Origin: Streptosporangium sp. NBC_01495
GTDB taxonomy: Bacteria > Actinomycetota > Actinomycetes > Streptosporangiales > Streptosporangiaceae
NCBI RefSeq assembly: GCF_036250735.1
Contig: NZ_CP109430.1
Location: 2,790,001-2,854,000, forward strand
Length of the DNA stretch: 64,000 bases
Direction: 5' to 3'
The position numbers and the translations under genes were made by a program. Shown piece after piece: positions 24,000 to 33,746 of the stretch; position 1 is the stretch's first letter; each line of letters opens with the position of its first letter. The notes below the pieces were generated by a model that did not search any database, was not told the origin of the DNA, and worked only from the letters and a program-made list of their open reading frames with translations.

Positions 24000-24985
24000 C
24001 GGGGGAACGCCGCCGGATCGCCGGAGGCCTCTCTGATGATCTCGGTGAGGATCTGGTCGAGACAGCGCCGCGGAGCCCAGCCGGTGAGCGCGCGGAGCTT
24101 CGTGGTGTCCGGAACCCTGCGGGTCATGTCCTCGAACCCCTGCTCGTAGGCCTGGGAGTAGGGGATGAGGTCGACCCCGGAGGTGGACCCGGTGAACTCG
24201 ATGATGAGTTTCGCCAGCTCCATGATGCTCACCTCGTCGGTGGAGCCGATGTTGAAGGTCTCACCGACGGCCGCGTCCTCGTCGAGCAGCCGGAGCAGCG
24301 CGTCGACGATGTCCGCGACGTGTGCGAAGCAGCGGGTCTGGGTCCCGTCGCCGAAGACCGTCAGGGGCGTGGCCGACAGGGCCTGCCGGACGAGGCTCGG
24401 GATCACCATGCCGTAGGTCGGGCTCTGCCGCGGGCCCACGGTGTTGAACAGCCGGACGACGATCGTCGGCAGGCCGCGCTCCTTGTGATAGGCGTTGGCG
24501 AGGATCTCGTCGACGGCCTTGGCGGTGCTGTAGGCCCATCGGACCACCGCGGGGCTGCCGAGGATGCGGTCGGCCTTCTCGTGCAGCGCGCCGGAGGAGT
24601 TCTTGCCGTAGATCTCGCTCGTGCTGGTGATCAGGATCTTCTTCCGGTATCGGTGCGCGGCCTCGATGACGATCTCCGAACCCCGGATGTTGGTCGTCAG
24701 CGACCGCAGCGGTTGCTCGACGATCAGCTTGACGCCGACCGCGGCCGCCATGTGGACGACGACGTCGCACCGATGGACCAGCTCGTCGACCATGAGTTCG
24801 TCCAGGACCGAACCGTGCACGAAACGCAGGTTCGGGTGGGGGTGCAGGTTCTCCAGCCGTCCCGTCGAGAGGTTGTCCAGGGCGACGACGGAGTCACCGC
24901 GCGCGAGCAGTGCGTCGGCCAGATGCGATCCGATGAATCCGCTGCCGCCCGTTATCAGATATTTGGTGCTTGATGTTGTGCTCAC
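23996..24985 (-). CDS. NAD-dependent epimerase/dehydratase (extended SDR)
   Basis: A 329-residue nucleotide-sugar enzyme with GGSGFIGSHLAD (NAD motif), STSEIYGKNSSG (catalytic Ser region) and RWAYSTAKAVDE (Tyr and Lys). The SEIYG and RWxYSTAK patterns resemble UDP-glucuronate decarboxylase-like and GDP-mannose dehydratase-like enzymes; the exact sugar cannot be fixed. The GTG at 24985 follows GAGGAGA at 5 nt. Part of the operon 21587-27188. Confidence 0.88.
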   Translation of the reverse strand: MSTTSSTKYLITGGSGFIGSHLADALLARGDSVVALDNLSTGRLENLHPHPNLRFVHGSVLDELMVDELVHRCDVVVHMAAAVGVKLIVEQPLRSLTTNIRGSEIVIEAAHRYRKKILITSTSEIYGKNSSGALHEKADRILGSPAVVRWAYSTAKAVDEILANAYHKERGLPTIVVRLFNTVGPRQSPTYGMVIPSLVRQALSATPLTVFGDGTQTRCFAHVADIVDALLRLLDEDAAVGETFNIGSTDEVSIMELAKLIIEFTGSTSGVDLIPYSQAYEQGFEDMTRRVPDTTKLRALTGWAPRRCLDQILTEIIREASGDPAAFPR

Positions 24986-25044
24986 GGGGTTCTCCTCGTC
25001 ACGTGCCTGGAGGGAGATCTCTGTTGGCGGGAGGAAACGGTGGA

Positions 25045-26010
25045 TCACGCGTAGCCGCCGACTTCGGCCCCGATACCCGGGACCTGCGTTCTCTCGAACC
25101 AGGCCACCGTTGTGCGGAGCCCGTCCTCAAGTGGGACGGGACGCACGCCGGGGAACAGTTCACGCAGCAGACGGGGAGAGGCCTGGGATTGCCGGATGTC
25201 GCCCGGTCGGGGCGGCAGGCAGGTCTCCTCGACGGGGCGGCCGAGGATCTCGGAGAGGAGGCCCATCAGGTGCCGGAGGGAGACGAGGGTCCCGAACGCC
25301 AGGTTCACCGGCTTCGTGCTGGTCATCCGCTGCGCGGCCGCGTCGGCGAGGACCTGGGTCACCGAGCCCACGTAGGTGAAGTCCCGCGACTGGAGGCCGT
25401 CGCCGTGCAGCGGAACCGGCTCGCCCCGCAGCGCGGCGGAGACGAACGCCGGGATCACGGCCGCGTACGCGTGCCCGGCGCTCTGCAGCGGGCCGTAGAC
25501 GTTGAAGAAGCGGAACGGCAGGACCGGCAGGCCGTAGCTGTGCGCGTAGGCCAGTGCGTACGCCTCCGCGGCGAGCTTGCCGGCCCCGTACGGGCTGAGC
25601 GGTCTGGTGGGCAGGTCCTCGTGCTTGTGGGGTTCGGGACTGTCGCCGTACACCGAGGACGAGGAGGCGAGGATCACGTGTGGTCTGCTCGCGCGGCACG
25701 CCTCCAGCACGTGCAGGGTGCCGGTCGCGTTGACGGCGTGCGAGGCCAGCGGGTCGGCCAGGGAGCGGGGCACCGACGGCCGGGCGGCGAGGTGGATCAC
25801 GTGCGTGACACCGGCCACCAGGTCCGTCAGCAGGTCCCGGTCCAGGATGCTGCCCGTCACCACCGTCGCCTCGACGCCGTCGAGGTTGGTGAGGTCCCCG
25901 CTGCTCAAATCGTCCAGCACCGTGATGTGCCCGACCTCGGGCCTGGCGGCCAGCGCCCGGCACATGTGCGCGCCGATGAAACCGGCGCCGCCCGTCACCA
26001 GCACTCTCAT
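25045..26010 (-). CDS. UDP-sugar 4-epimerase-like (GalE/WbpP type)
   Basis: A 321-residue extended SDR with VTGGAGFIGAHM, HLAARPSVPRSL, LASSSSVYGDS and PLSPYGAGKLAAE (YxxxK). The family resemblance is to UDP-glucose/UDP-GlcNAc 4-epimerases. It probably supplies a Gal- or GalNAc-type donor for the repeat unit. The ATG at 26010 has GGAGGAG upstream and overlaps the stop of the preceding glycosyltransferase gene (ATGA). A 59-bp gap separates it from the next epimerase gene. Confidence 0.87.
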   Translation of the reverse strand: MRVLVTGGAGFIGAHMCRALAARPEVGHITVLDDLSSGDLTNLDGVEATVVTGSILDRDLLTDLVAGVTHVIHLAARPSVPRSLADPLASHAVNATGTLHVLEACRASRPHVILASSSSVYGDSPEPHKHEDLPTRPLSPYGAGKLAAEAYALAYAHSYGLPVLPFRFFNVYGPLQSAGHAYAAVIPAFVSAALRGEPVPLHGDGLQSRDFTYVGSVTQVLADAAAQRMTSTKPVNLAFGTLVSLRHLMGLLSEILGRPVEETCLPPRPGDIRQSQASPRLLRELFPGVRPVPLEDGLRTTVAWFERTQVPGIGAEVGGYA

Positions 26011-27188
26011 CGTGTGTTCTCCTCCGCCACGAGCCGCCGGCCGGCCTTCCCGCACAGCGACCGGTAGAGGTGCTCGGTGTCGGAGACGAGGCGCTCCACG
26101 CCGAACGCTTGGGTTGTCCAGTCGTGGGCCGCCTCGCCCATCTGGCGGGCCAGGCCCGGGTCGCAGAGCAGGCGGACGGTGTGCGCCGCCAGTTCGGCCG
26201 GGTCGGTCGACGCCAGCAGACCGGTGTGCCCGTCCCTGACGACCTCGGCGACGCTTCCCACCCGGGTGGAGACGACCGGCGTGCCCGCCATGCCCGCCTC
26301 GATGAGGGTGAGCGGGGTTCCCTCGTTGTCGGAGGTCAGCACGACCACGTCGGCGGCGGCGTAGACGGTCTCCACGTCCTTCCTCCAGCCGAGCAGGTGA
26401 AAGGAGTCGCGGACGGGCTCGACCTCCCGGGTGACCTGCCGCTCCAGGTCGCCGCCCCCGCAGATGACGAAGCGGCAGCCGGGGATCTGCCTGGATACGG
26501 TGTCGGCCACGGCGAGGAACCGGTCGGGCCGCTTCACCGGGGTGAGGCGGCCCACGTACGCCACGACGGGCGCGTCCGGCGGTAGTCCTAGCGCGGCGCG
26601 TGCCGTCCTGCGGTCGGGGACCGGTTTCAGCCGGACACCGGGAGGGATCACCACGTACTGCGAGGGGCGCCCGATCCCGGCCTGGAGCAGATCATCCCTG
26701 ACCTGGGACCCCACCGTCACCAGCCGGTCCGACACGGACGCCAGGAGCCGTTCCGACCGCACATAGAGCGCGCGCCTGGCCGGGGAGAAGTAGCCGTGCA
26801 GGAGGTGCCCGTGGAAGACGTGCACCCGGGCCGAGCCGACGCCGGCCAGGCGGGCGGCCACCCGGCCCAGGGCGCCCGCCTTGGCCGTGCGGGTGTGGAC
26901 GATGTGCGGGCGGAACGCCCGCATGGCGCTGATCAGCCAGAAGAGCGCGCGGTAGTCGTCTCCGGGCCTGACCGACCGGCCGAGGCCGGGGACCCGCTGG
27001 ACCGGTGTCTCCGCCCCGTGCAGCCGGAGGTGGTCGCACTCGTGGCCGTCGACGTAGCCGGTGTAAAGGCGGTGGTCGAATTCCTTCGCGTCCAACCCTT
27101 CCGACAACCCCGACACCTGAGTGGCGGGGCCGCCGACGTTCATTCGGGCGATGATTTCCATTACACGAATCCGGCCGTCCGGCTTCAT
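26007..27188 (-). CDS. Glycosyltransferase family 4
   Basis: A 393-residue GT-B fold enzyme, first gene of the leftward polysaccharide operon. The N-terminal MEIIARMNVGGPATQVSGLS binds the acceptor. The donor half contains PVVAYVGRLTPVKRPDRFL, VICGGGDLE and the nucleotide-sugar motif DNEGTPLTLIEAGMAGTPVV (E-x7-E). It is probably peripheral at the inner membrane and adds one sugar to the lipid-linked repeat unit. GAGGAG lies 5 nt before the ATG at 27188. Confidence 0.9.
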   Translation of the reverse strand: MKPDGRIRVMEIIARMNVGGPATQVSGLSEGLDAKEFDHRLYTGYVDGHECDHLRLHGAETPVQRVPGLGRSVRPGDDYRALFWLISAMRAFRPHIVHTRTAKAGALGRVAARLAGVGSARVHVFHGHLLHGYFSPARRALYVRSERLLASVSDRLVTVGSQVRDDLLQAGIGRPSQYVVIPPGVRLKPVPDRRTARAALGLPPDAPVVAYVGRLTPVKRPDRFLAVADTVSRQIPGCRFVICGGGDLERQVTREVEPVRDSFHLLGWRKDVETVYAAADVVVLTSDNEGTPLTLIEAGMAGTPVVSTRVGSVAEVVRDGHTGLLASTDPAELAAHTVRLLCDPGLARQMGEAAHDWTTQAFGVERLVSDTEHLYRSLCGKAGRRLVAEENTR

Positions 27189-27446
27189 GCGGGCTCCTCG
27201 GTGACGGGCCTGGCTCACGTCGGAGAAACTAGTTCGCTCTTTGGATTTTTCGCCGACACCATCACGGTGATGGCGCGATGTTTTTCCTATTCCCTACCTA
27301 GGCATGATCTAGCTGGGTCGCCCCAAGTGTTCGCAGTCCGCCCGATGATCCCCATCGGGGCCGATGGCTTTGCGAGTAGCCATGGTGGAAATATGGAGAA
27401 TTATCCTTTTCTATATTTCGCATATCTGTGTTTCGCCGCTGGAAGA
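27189..27446. other. AT-richer intergenic region between two leftward operons
   Basis: This holds the leader of the operon starting at 27188 and the 3' end of the flippase operon. A 15-bp perfect dyad (CCATCAC-G-GTGATGG, 27259-27273) could be an operator or weak terminator. Local GC content is clearly lower than in the flanking genes. No gene seen. Confidence 0.4.
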
Positions 27447-28778
27447 TCACCTGGGGTCCGGACAGCCGAGGTCGGTGACGCGCCGCAACGACGCGATCCA
27501 AAAACCCGTGCCGAGCGTGGCGACGGCCAGCGTTCCCCACGCGAAACAGAGCGACGCCTGGAACGGGCCCGAGGCGGTCCAGACGGCGGCGAGGAGCACG
27601 CCCAGGAGCATGACCCCCTCCGCCAGGAGGTACGCGAGCCGCCAGCCGGGCCTGCCGAGGGCGAGGGGAAGCACGTTGGACCAGCACACGAGTCCCTTCA
27701 CGCACGCGCCGCCCAGGAGCACCACGGCGACCACGCCGAGATGGGCGTACTGGGGGCCGTAGGCCATGCCGATGACGGCGTCGGTCACCGGGAGCGCGAC
27801 GGCGAGGGTCGCCGCTCCGGCCGCGGCGAGCAGCAGGGTGGTGCGCGTGATGTCCCGGATGATGGGTGCCCTTCCCGCTCCCGCCGTGGCGGTCCGGATG
27901 ATCCGGGGATAGAGCATCGCGGCCACCGGGATCGCCAGGTTGGCGTAGAAGCGGCCGGGGGCTGACGCGATCTTGAGGATGGCCACCAGGGTCGGGCCGC
28001 CCAGCAGGCCCGCGAGGGTGAGGATGCCCGAGTCGGAGATCCCGGCCACGCTGGTTCCCATGGACGTCTTCACGGTGAAGGCGATCATGCCTGGGGGCAG
28101 CCGGACCCGTGCGACGGCCGGTCCCAGCCGCGCGAGGAGCCCCCGGGTCGCCAGCAGGTAGAACACCGCCGCCATCACCAGCGCACCCGCGGCCTGGCCC
28201 ACCAGGTAGAGGAGGGGCCCTCCGAGGAACAACCCGCCGAGGGACAGCCCGAACGACAGGACCGCGCATCGCGTCCTGAGCACGCCCAGAGCGCGCAGCC
28301 GGTCTGTCAGCGCGAAGGCCGCGCCCGCCGTGCCGTACGACGCCATGGCCCCGCGTGTGATGATCGCGAGAGCGAGCATGAACGCGAACTCGTCCGACAG
28401 GGAGCCCAGCAGGCGCGCGGCCAGCACCGCCACGAGAGCGACACAGGCCGCGGCCACGCCGATCGCCACGTCCCAGCGGATCAGGCGCATGAACAGCGAG
28501 GAGCCCTGCCCGCTCCGCTGCTGTTCGATGGGGACGAATCGCTGGGCGGCGTTCTCCAGGCAGGGGTCGCACAGGAGGAACCAGACGATCGCTACAGACT
28601 GGGCGAAGATGACCTGACCGGATGTTTCGGTTCCTGTCTGGCGTACCAGGGCGATCAGGCTGAGAGTGGGAAGAACCGCTTCGCCCAGGCCGGCGGCGGT
28701 CAGCGATGTGAAGGTCCGCAGATGGCGCCCGCCAGGCGGGCGCATCCGGTGGACGGCACGTCCGAGAGTGTTGACCAT
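27447..28778 (-). CDS. Polysaccharide flippase (Wzx/MOP superfamily)
   Basis: A 443-residue polytopic protein with about 12-14 predicted helices. It has the layout of oligosaccharide flippases: an N-terminal pair of helices (GEAVLPTLSLIALVRQTG), a central break (PPGMIAFTVKTSMGTSVAGI) and ILKIASAPGRFYANLAIPVA. It would move lipid-linked repeat units across the membrane. It starts 3 bp after the stop of the upstream glycosyltransferase gene and ends the operon that begins at 33447. Confidence 0.82.
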   Translation of the reverse strand: MVNTLGRAVHRMRPPGGRHLRTFTSLTAAGLGEAVLPTLSLIALVRQTGTETSGQVIFAQSVAIVWFLLCDPCLENAAQRFVPIEQQRSGQGSSLFMRLIRWDVAIGVAAACVALVAVLAARLLGSLSDEFAFMLALAIITRGAMASYGTAGAAFALTDRLRALGVLRTRCAVLSFGLSLGGLFLGGPLLYLVGQAAGALVMAAVFYLLATRGLLARLGPAVARVRLPPGMIAFTVKTSMGTSVAGISDSGILTLAGLLGGPTLVAILKIASAPGRFYANLAIPVAAMLYPRIIRTATAGAGRAPIIRDITRTTLLLAAAGAATLAVALPVTDAVIGMAYGPQYAHLGVVAVVLLGGACVKGLVCWSNVLPLALGRPGWRLAYLLAEGVMLLGVLLAAVWTASGPFQASLCFAWGTLAVATLGTGFWIASLRRVTDLGCPDPR

Positions 28779-28781
28779 GTC

Positions 28782-29870
28782 CTACGAGCAGACCTCGTCG
28801 TAGAGCCTGTCGAACCAGGCGGCCGCCCGGCTGATGTCCACGAGCTCCGCGCTTTCCCGCGCTCCTTCGCGAAGGCGCGCGTGGATCTCCGGGCGCGTCG
28901 CCCGCAGGATGCCCTCGGCGAGGGCGGCGGGGTCCCCCGGCCTGACGAGGATGCCGTTCCCGCGGTCCTCGATCAGATGGGGCACTCCGCCCACGGCGGT
29001 GGACACGACAGGCACGCCCGCGGCGAGAGCCTCCATGACGACCACGGGCAACCCTTCGTACGAGGAACTGAGCACGAGCAGGTCGGAGGAGGCGATGAGC
29101 CGGCCGGCGTCGGGCACGTGACCGAGCAGGCGCACGTTGCCCAGGCCGAGCTCCTCGACCCGGCGAGCCACCCGCGCGTGCAGGGGACCGGATCCGGCGA
29201 GCAGGAACACGGGACGGGGGTCTCGCTCCCCGACCCTCGCCGCGGCTTCGACGAGTAGCTCGTGGTTCTTCTGCGCGCGGAAGTTGGCGATGTGCACGAC
29301 CAGGAAGGCGTCCGGGGAAACGTTCCACTCTCGCCTCGTCTGTTCCGATCGAGCCGCCCAGCGGCGTTGTTCCGCGAGGTGGACGCCGTGCACGCGAACG
29401 GACAGGCCCCGCGAGCGCCTGCCGGTGCGAGCGCGGGCGACCTCCGGGGAGACGGCCACGGTCCGGGTGTCCAGCCATCCCGTCGCCCGGTCGAGCAACA
29501 TCGTCGGCAGGCGGTAGCGCACGTTGTGCACCGTCGAGACCAGGGCCGGGCGAGGACTCAACAGCTGGGACACGGGCCGCAGGAGCGACGCCGGAAGGGG
29601 GGAGTGGATGTTGAGAACGTCGGGTTCCAGCCTTCGCACCACGCACGCGAGGCGGGCCAGGCGGAGCCAGCGCGGGCACGCGGTGAGGTCGATGACCCGG
29701 ATGCCCGCCGATCGCAGCCGCCCGCTCAGCTCGTGGGTGGAGGCCCGCAGGCATACGACGGTGTAGCGCTTGCCCGTCGGGGGAGCGGAGAGCAGCCTCT
29801 CGACGAGCAGGACCTCCGCGCCGCCCACGTCCAGCGTCTTGATCACTTCACAGACGTGCAGGCCGCTCAT
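28782..29870 (-). CDS. Glycosyltransferase family 4
   Basis: A 362-residue GT-B enzyme with CEVIKTLDVGGAEVLLVERL at the N-terminus, VVHIANFRAQKNHELLVEA, FLLAGSGPLHARVA and SSSYEGLPVVVMEALAAGVP (E-x7-E). It overlaps its upstream neighbour as ATGA. The context makes it a repeat-unit transferase; donor and acceptor are unknown. Confidence 0.9.
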   Translation of the reverse strand: MSGLHVCEVIKTLDVGGAEVLLVERLLSAPPTGKRYTVVCLRASTHELSGRLRSAGIRVIDLTACPRWLRLARLACVVRRLEPDVLNIHSPLPASLLRPVSQLLSPRPALVSTVHNVRYRLPTMLLDRATGWLDTRTVAVSPEVARARTGRRSRGLSVRVHGVHLAEQRRWAARSEQTRREWNVSPDAFLVVHIANFRAQKNHELLVEAAARVGERDPRPVFLLAGSGPLHARVARRVEELGLGNVRLLGHVPDAGRLIASSDLLVLSSSYEGLPVVVMEALAAGVPVVSTAVGGVPHLIEDRGNGILVRPGDPAALAEGILRATRPEIHARLREGARESAELVDISRAAAWFDRLYDEVCS

Positions 29871-30982
29871 GACGCGCTCACCGGGGCAGGGGGCCGGTCG
29901 GCGATGAGCGTCTCGTACCATTCCCCGATGCGGTCGCCCACCATCCGCCAGTCGAGGTTCGACACGGCCCGCACGCCACGTTCGATCATCTGGAGGCACA
30001 GCGCCTCGTCGTCGAGGACCGATCGCAGGTGCGTCACCAGGTCCTGCACGGATCCCGACTGGAAGACGCGGTAGGCGGAGCCGTCCGCCACGACCGCGCC
30101 GAGCGAGGCGTCGGACGAGACGATGACGGCGGTGCCCAGCGCGAGGGCCTCCAGGAGGGCGAAGGGAATGCCCTCGCCGATGGCGGGAAGCCGCTGGGAG
30201 GCGTGCACGACCACCTGGGCCCGGCTCACCAGCGAGTACACGTCGTCGGCGGGGATGTGCCCGGCGAACTCGATTCCCGGACCCGTCCCGGCGAGCCGCT
30301 CGAGCCGGGCGCGTTGTGGGCCGTCACCCGCGATGACGAGGCGCGCGCCGGGGTGGTCGGTCCGTAGCCGGTGGAAGGCCTGAATGGTCAGCGCGTGGTT
30401 CTTCACCTCCACCAGCGAGCCCACACTGACGATCAATCCCGGTTCGACCGGATGTCTCGCCCGGAATCCGGCGAGGTGATCGAGGTTCAGGCCGCCGGGT
30501 ATGATCCGCATCCGCCGCTCCGGCACGCCGGCCGCCAGCAGGTCCTCCCGCGGTCGTTCTCCGGCCACGATGAATCCGTCGGTGTGGCGGAAGGCCCACG
30601 GCATGATCCGCCGGTGACGCATCGTGAGGCCGCCGTGGATGTGGACCAGGAGGGGAATCCCCGCTCGCCGTGCGGCGGAGCCGAGGCCGAGCGCCTCGCG
30701 GTGGTCGCCGTGCGCGTGCACGATGTCGATCATGTGTGCCCGGTGGAGCGTCCGCGCGCACTCCATGGCGAAGGCGATCACATCCGACCTCCTGGAGACG
30801 GCGCGGCTGGCAGCGGTCCGTGCCAGCGGAAGCGCCTTCGCGCCACCGGGGATGTCGCCCCGCCGGTGGGCGACGACCACCTCGTGTCCACGCAGCATCT
30901 GCTCGTGGCTGAGGCGCTCGATATAGCGCTCCTTTCCCCCCGGCTCGGGTGGAAGTCGGTATCCGATGTGGAGAATCCTCAT
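29867..30982 (-). CDS. Glycosyltransferase family 4
   Basis: A 371-residue GT-B enzyme. The N-terminal ILHIGYRLPPEPGGKERYIE is typical of GT4, with later motifs LIVSVGSLVEVKNHALTIQA, LVIAGDGPQRARLE and the donor-site region GEGIPFALLEALALGTAVIV. The ATG at 30982 follows GGGAGG and overlaps the stop of the large membrane protein gene (ATGA). Part of the leftward operon 33447-27447. Confidence 0.9.
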   Translation of the reverse strand: MRILHIGYRLPPEPGGKERYIERLSHEQMLRGHEVVVAHRRGDIPGGAKALPLARTAASRAVSRRSDVIAFAMECARTLHRAHMIDIVHAHGDHREALGLGSAARRAGIPLLVHIHGGLTMRHRRIMPWAFRHTDGFIVAGERPREDLLAAGVPERRMRIIPGGLNLDHLAGFRARHPVEPGLIVSVGSLVEVKNHALTIQAFHRLRTDHPGARLVIAGDGPQRARLERLAGTGPGIEFAGHIPADDVYSLVSRAQVVVHASQRLPAIGEGIPFALLEALALGTAVIVSSDASLGAVVADGSAYRVFQSGSVQDLVTHLRSVLDDEALCLQMIERGVRAVSNLDWRMVGDRIGEWYETLIADRPPAPVSAS

Positions 30983-33447
30983 GTCAACCTCCCTGATGGG
31001 CTCGGTGTTCTTGCGGCCTGGCTCGACCGGGCCGACGCGTCGTCGCCTGGCGGGTCGCCGGCGGCACCTGAGGAGACCTCGTGCTCCGGGATCCGGTAGA
31101 CGGCGCAGTCGCCGGAGCGGAACCGGAGCTCGGCGAAGTCTCCGATCCTGGAGGTCCGGCCGGTGCGGCGCTCGTCGGCGAAGAGCCAGCGCACCCCGTA
31201 GCGCTCGCGCAGCCGCCCGATCGTGGCCTCCGAGGGGGTCCGGAAGGCGGCGTCGTTGAGGGCGAGCCGTTCGCCGTCCCAGAACGGCAGGTGTTCCGGC
31301 GGGAAACCCGGTCGCCAGTGGCTCATGTTCGCGGCGGTGTAGGTCCATCCCTCGACCAGCACGCGCCGTTCGGACAGGGCGGCCACCCAGGACTGGCGGC
31401 TGTCGCACGGATCCTCGTACCCCCAGCGGCAGTGCGCGTCCGTGGCGACCAGGTCGCCCGGATCCGAGTGGGCGCGCAGCCACCGGCCGGCCTCCAGGGC
31501 GCCCAGCGGAACGGGCGAGGCCACCGGCCTGACCGCGGGAGAACTCTTTCCGATGAGGCGGTCCATGACGGAAAGGACACGCGCGTGCCCATAGGCGGGC
31601 AGGCCGATGGCCGCGAGCATGACGGTCACGAGGACCCATCCGCGAAGGCCGCCGCACCTGACGACCAGGACGGCGGACACCAGGACGACGGCCACCGCCA
31701 GCACGATGTACGGCCGGTGGAGGACGGCGTCCCGCTCACCGGGACCGAGGGGGATTTTGACGCCGCACAGGACGGGAATCGCATAGGCGGCGACCGCCCC
31801 GGCACCGGCCGCGCACATCGCCTCTCCGCGTGAAACCCGTGCGCGCCGCAGGAGGACGAGGATCCCGTAGACCGCGACGATCACCAGGTAGGGATAGGCG
31901 CCCCAGAGGAAGAAGAGCTGGCTGCGGCCCGGGTGCCCGAGCAGGAGCGCCGCGCCCATGCCCGCCGCGCCCATGCCGAGCAGGAGGACCACCGCCGGTC
32001 GCAGGAGCAACCTCGGCCTGCACAGCAGCCCGAGGATCCCGCACCACGCGACGGCCCAGCACAACAGGTAGAGCGACGCGACGGCCAGCACCGAGACCAG
32101 CGGGGGGTTCACCTGGTCGCCCAGACCGGTCAGCTCGCCCCACGCGGTTCGCGCGAACGAGAGGGGGGCGACGATCAGCCCCTGTCGCGTCTGGCCGAAC
32201 AGCGTCACCTGCGCGATGAGGAAGCAGGCCACGGTCATCCCGAGCGCGGTGAGCGCGGGCCACGGCGCCCGGCGCCGCCTGATCACCTCGACCGCGACCA
32301 CCGCCAGCAGGCCCACCGCGAGCAGGGGCAGGTAGACGGCCTTGGCCCCCATGATCGCGAGGAGGAGGATCGCCAGCAGCGGCCACCTGCCCGCACCGCG
32401 GTGCCCATGATCGAGGAGGTCGACGAGCAGCAGGACGACCGGGGCGAACAGGAGGGCTCCGAACGCCTGGGTGGGGCTCGTCCAGGAAGCGTCTGGAATG
32501 CCTCCCCAGGTGAACAGCTCGCTGCTGCCCAGGTAGAGGCTCGCCGCTCCGACCGAGATCGAGCCGGTGATGGCGAGGAGTGCGGCGGGGCGGGAGCGGG
32601 TGAGGCGGTGGGCGATCATGGCCAGGAGGATGGTGAGGGCGGCCATCATGGGGAGCATGCTCAGGCGGAAGAGCAGGACGAGGGGTTCGATGCCGGTGAT
32701 CCAGCTGGCGGCGGCGTAGTGGGTGTAGACGAACCAGTGGTAGAGCAGGGGTTCGCCGTCGACCATGGGGACGGTGGGGGGCAGGTGGTGTTTCAGCTCG
32801 CCGATGAGGGCGAGGTGGAAGGGCATGTCGACCGAGGCGGTGGCGAGGGTGGGCCAGGTGAGGGTGTGGCCGCGGAAGAATCTGGCGATGCTGAGGAGGA
32901 TGAGGTAGGCGCAGGTGAGGGCGAGGGTCCAGGACCACCAGGTGGGGGTGGGGGTGTGGGGGCGGCTGTTCCAGTGCTTGCGCAGGCGTGGCACGGTGAG
33001 GAACAGGGTGTAGGTGGCGATGGGCCAGGTCAGGACGAGTAGGGGTAGGCCGGTGGCGCGGGCGGGGATGTAGGTGAAGATCTCCAGGGCGTATCCCAGT
33101 GCGGTGCCCAGGGCGATCTCTTCGGTCAGGGTGCGTTCGCCGGGGTAGGTGGCGCGGATGATCAGGGTGCCGGGCAGGGTCAGGCCCAGGATGAGGTAGG
33201 CGGTGAACAGGGTCAGGTCGGTGGCTGACACGCCGTACAGCAGCAGTGTCGCGTAGGCCAGGACGGCCGTGCAGGTGGCGGGCAGGGCGCGCCGCAGGCG
33301 GGGGGCGGGCAGGGTGCGTCGCAGGCGGGGGGCGCGGGGGCGGGACGGGCGTCGCCGGGCGGGCGCGGGTGCCCGGGGGGTTTCCAGGGGAGCGGGGCTC
33401 GGTGCGGAGGCGGAGGCGGGCGACGTCGTGTCCATGAGCGCAAGCAT
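30979..33447 (-). CDS. Large GT-C-like membrane protein, copy 1
   Basis: An 822-residue protein. A Pro/Ala/Arg-rich cytoplasmic N-terminus (about 55 residues) precedes many transmembrane helices, with an acidic loop (SVDMPFHLALIGELKHH) and a YHWFVYTHYAAASW motif reminiscent of GT-C (GT39/GT83-like) transferases that use lipid-linked sugars. The C-terminal soluble domain has LVATDAHCRWGYEDPCDSRQ. Copy 2 lies in opposite orientation at 39055. The first 293 or so codons are almost identical in the two copies, the centre is diverged and the last 140 codons are again almost identical. This copy has a 25-residue C-terminal extension. The start may instead be the Met at codon 5. Confidence 0.78.
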   Translation of the reverse strand: MLALMDTTSPASASAPSPAPLETPRAPAPARRRPSRPRAPRLRRTLPAPRLRRALPATCTAVLAYATLLLYGVSATDLTLFTAYLILGLTLPGTLIIRATYPGERTLTEEIALGTALGYALEIFTYIPARATGLPLLVLTWPIATYTLFLTVPRLRKHWNSRPHTPTPTWWSWTLALTCAYLILLSIARFFRGHTLTWPTLATASVDMPFHLALIGELKHHLPPTVPMVDGEPLLYHWFVYTHYAAASWITGIEPLVLLFRLSMLPMMAALTILLAMIAHRLTRSRPAALLAITGSISVGAASLYLGSSELFTWGGIPDASWTSPTQAFGALLFAPVVLLLVDLLDHGHRGAGRWPLLAILLLAIMGAKAVYLPLLAVGLLAVVAVEVIRRRRAPWPALTALGMTVACFLIAQVTLFGQTRQGLIVAPLSFARTAWGELTGLGDQVNPPLVSVLAVASLYLLCWAVAWCGILGLLCRPRLLLRPAVVLLLGMGAAGMGAALLLGHPGRSQLFFLWGAYPYLVIVAVYGILVLLRRARVSRGEAMCAAGAGAVAAYAIPVLCGVKIPLGPGERDAVLHRPYIVLAVAVVLVSAVLVVRCGGLRGWVLVTVMLAAIGLPAYGHARVLSVMDRLIGKSSPAVRPVASPVPLGALEAGRWLRAHSDPGDLVATDAHCRWGYEDPCDSRQSWVAALSERRVLVEGWTYTAANMSHWRPGFPPEHLPFWDGERLALNDAAFRTPSEATIGRLRERYGVRWLFADERRTGRTSRIGDFAELRFRSGDCAVYRIPEHEVSSGAAGDPPGDDASARSSQAARTPSPSGRLT
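31089..31507 (-). repeat. Second inverted repeat pair, left arm (3' gene end)
   Basis: The last 140 or so codons of copy 1 match 41018-41436 nearly base for base (visible differences include Ser/Phe and His/Tyr codons), although the intervening 1 kb of the two genes has diverged. Confidence 0.8.
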
Positions 33448-33512
33448 GCTGACGTGAGCGTCCCGGGCGATCTCGGACTCAGGCTACCGGGTATTTCCTT
33501 GCCAGTCCTTTA
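32569..33512 (-). repeat. Inverted repeat, left arm
   Basis: A 944-bp arm covering 65 bp upstream of, and the first 293 codons of, membrane protein copy 1. It matches 38990-39933 in opposite orientation with only a few differences that I could see (two adjacent bases upstream; Ala versus Ile at codon 54). Confidence 0.85.
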
Positions 33513-33746
33513 TGCGGGAGGCGAAGGCAACCGACCCGATTACTCCACACCCCCACCAAGTTGAGATTGATTTGCGGTTTGGGTGGCCTTTTGGTGCGAT
33601 ATTAGAGTGATTTTCTGTGTTGTAGGTAAATCGCCGTTATTTAAGGCTAATTCCTGTTGGGGGTTGGATGTGATTGCCTTTCTTTCTGCCTATGGTCCTG
33701 GCCGGGGCGGAAAGTTGGCCAAGGGAATGCTGTCGGGAGGTCACAC
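33448..33746. other. AT-rich divergent promoter region
   Basis: The first 65 bp are part of the long inverted repeat; the remainder (about 33540-33690) is markedly AT-rich for this genome and must hold the promoters for the leftward operon and the DUF4082 gene. No ORF with coding character. Confidence 0.5.
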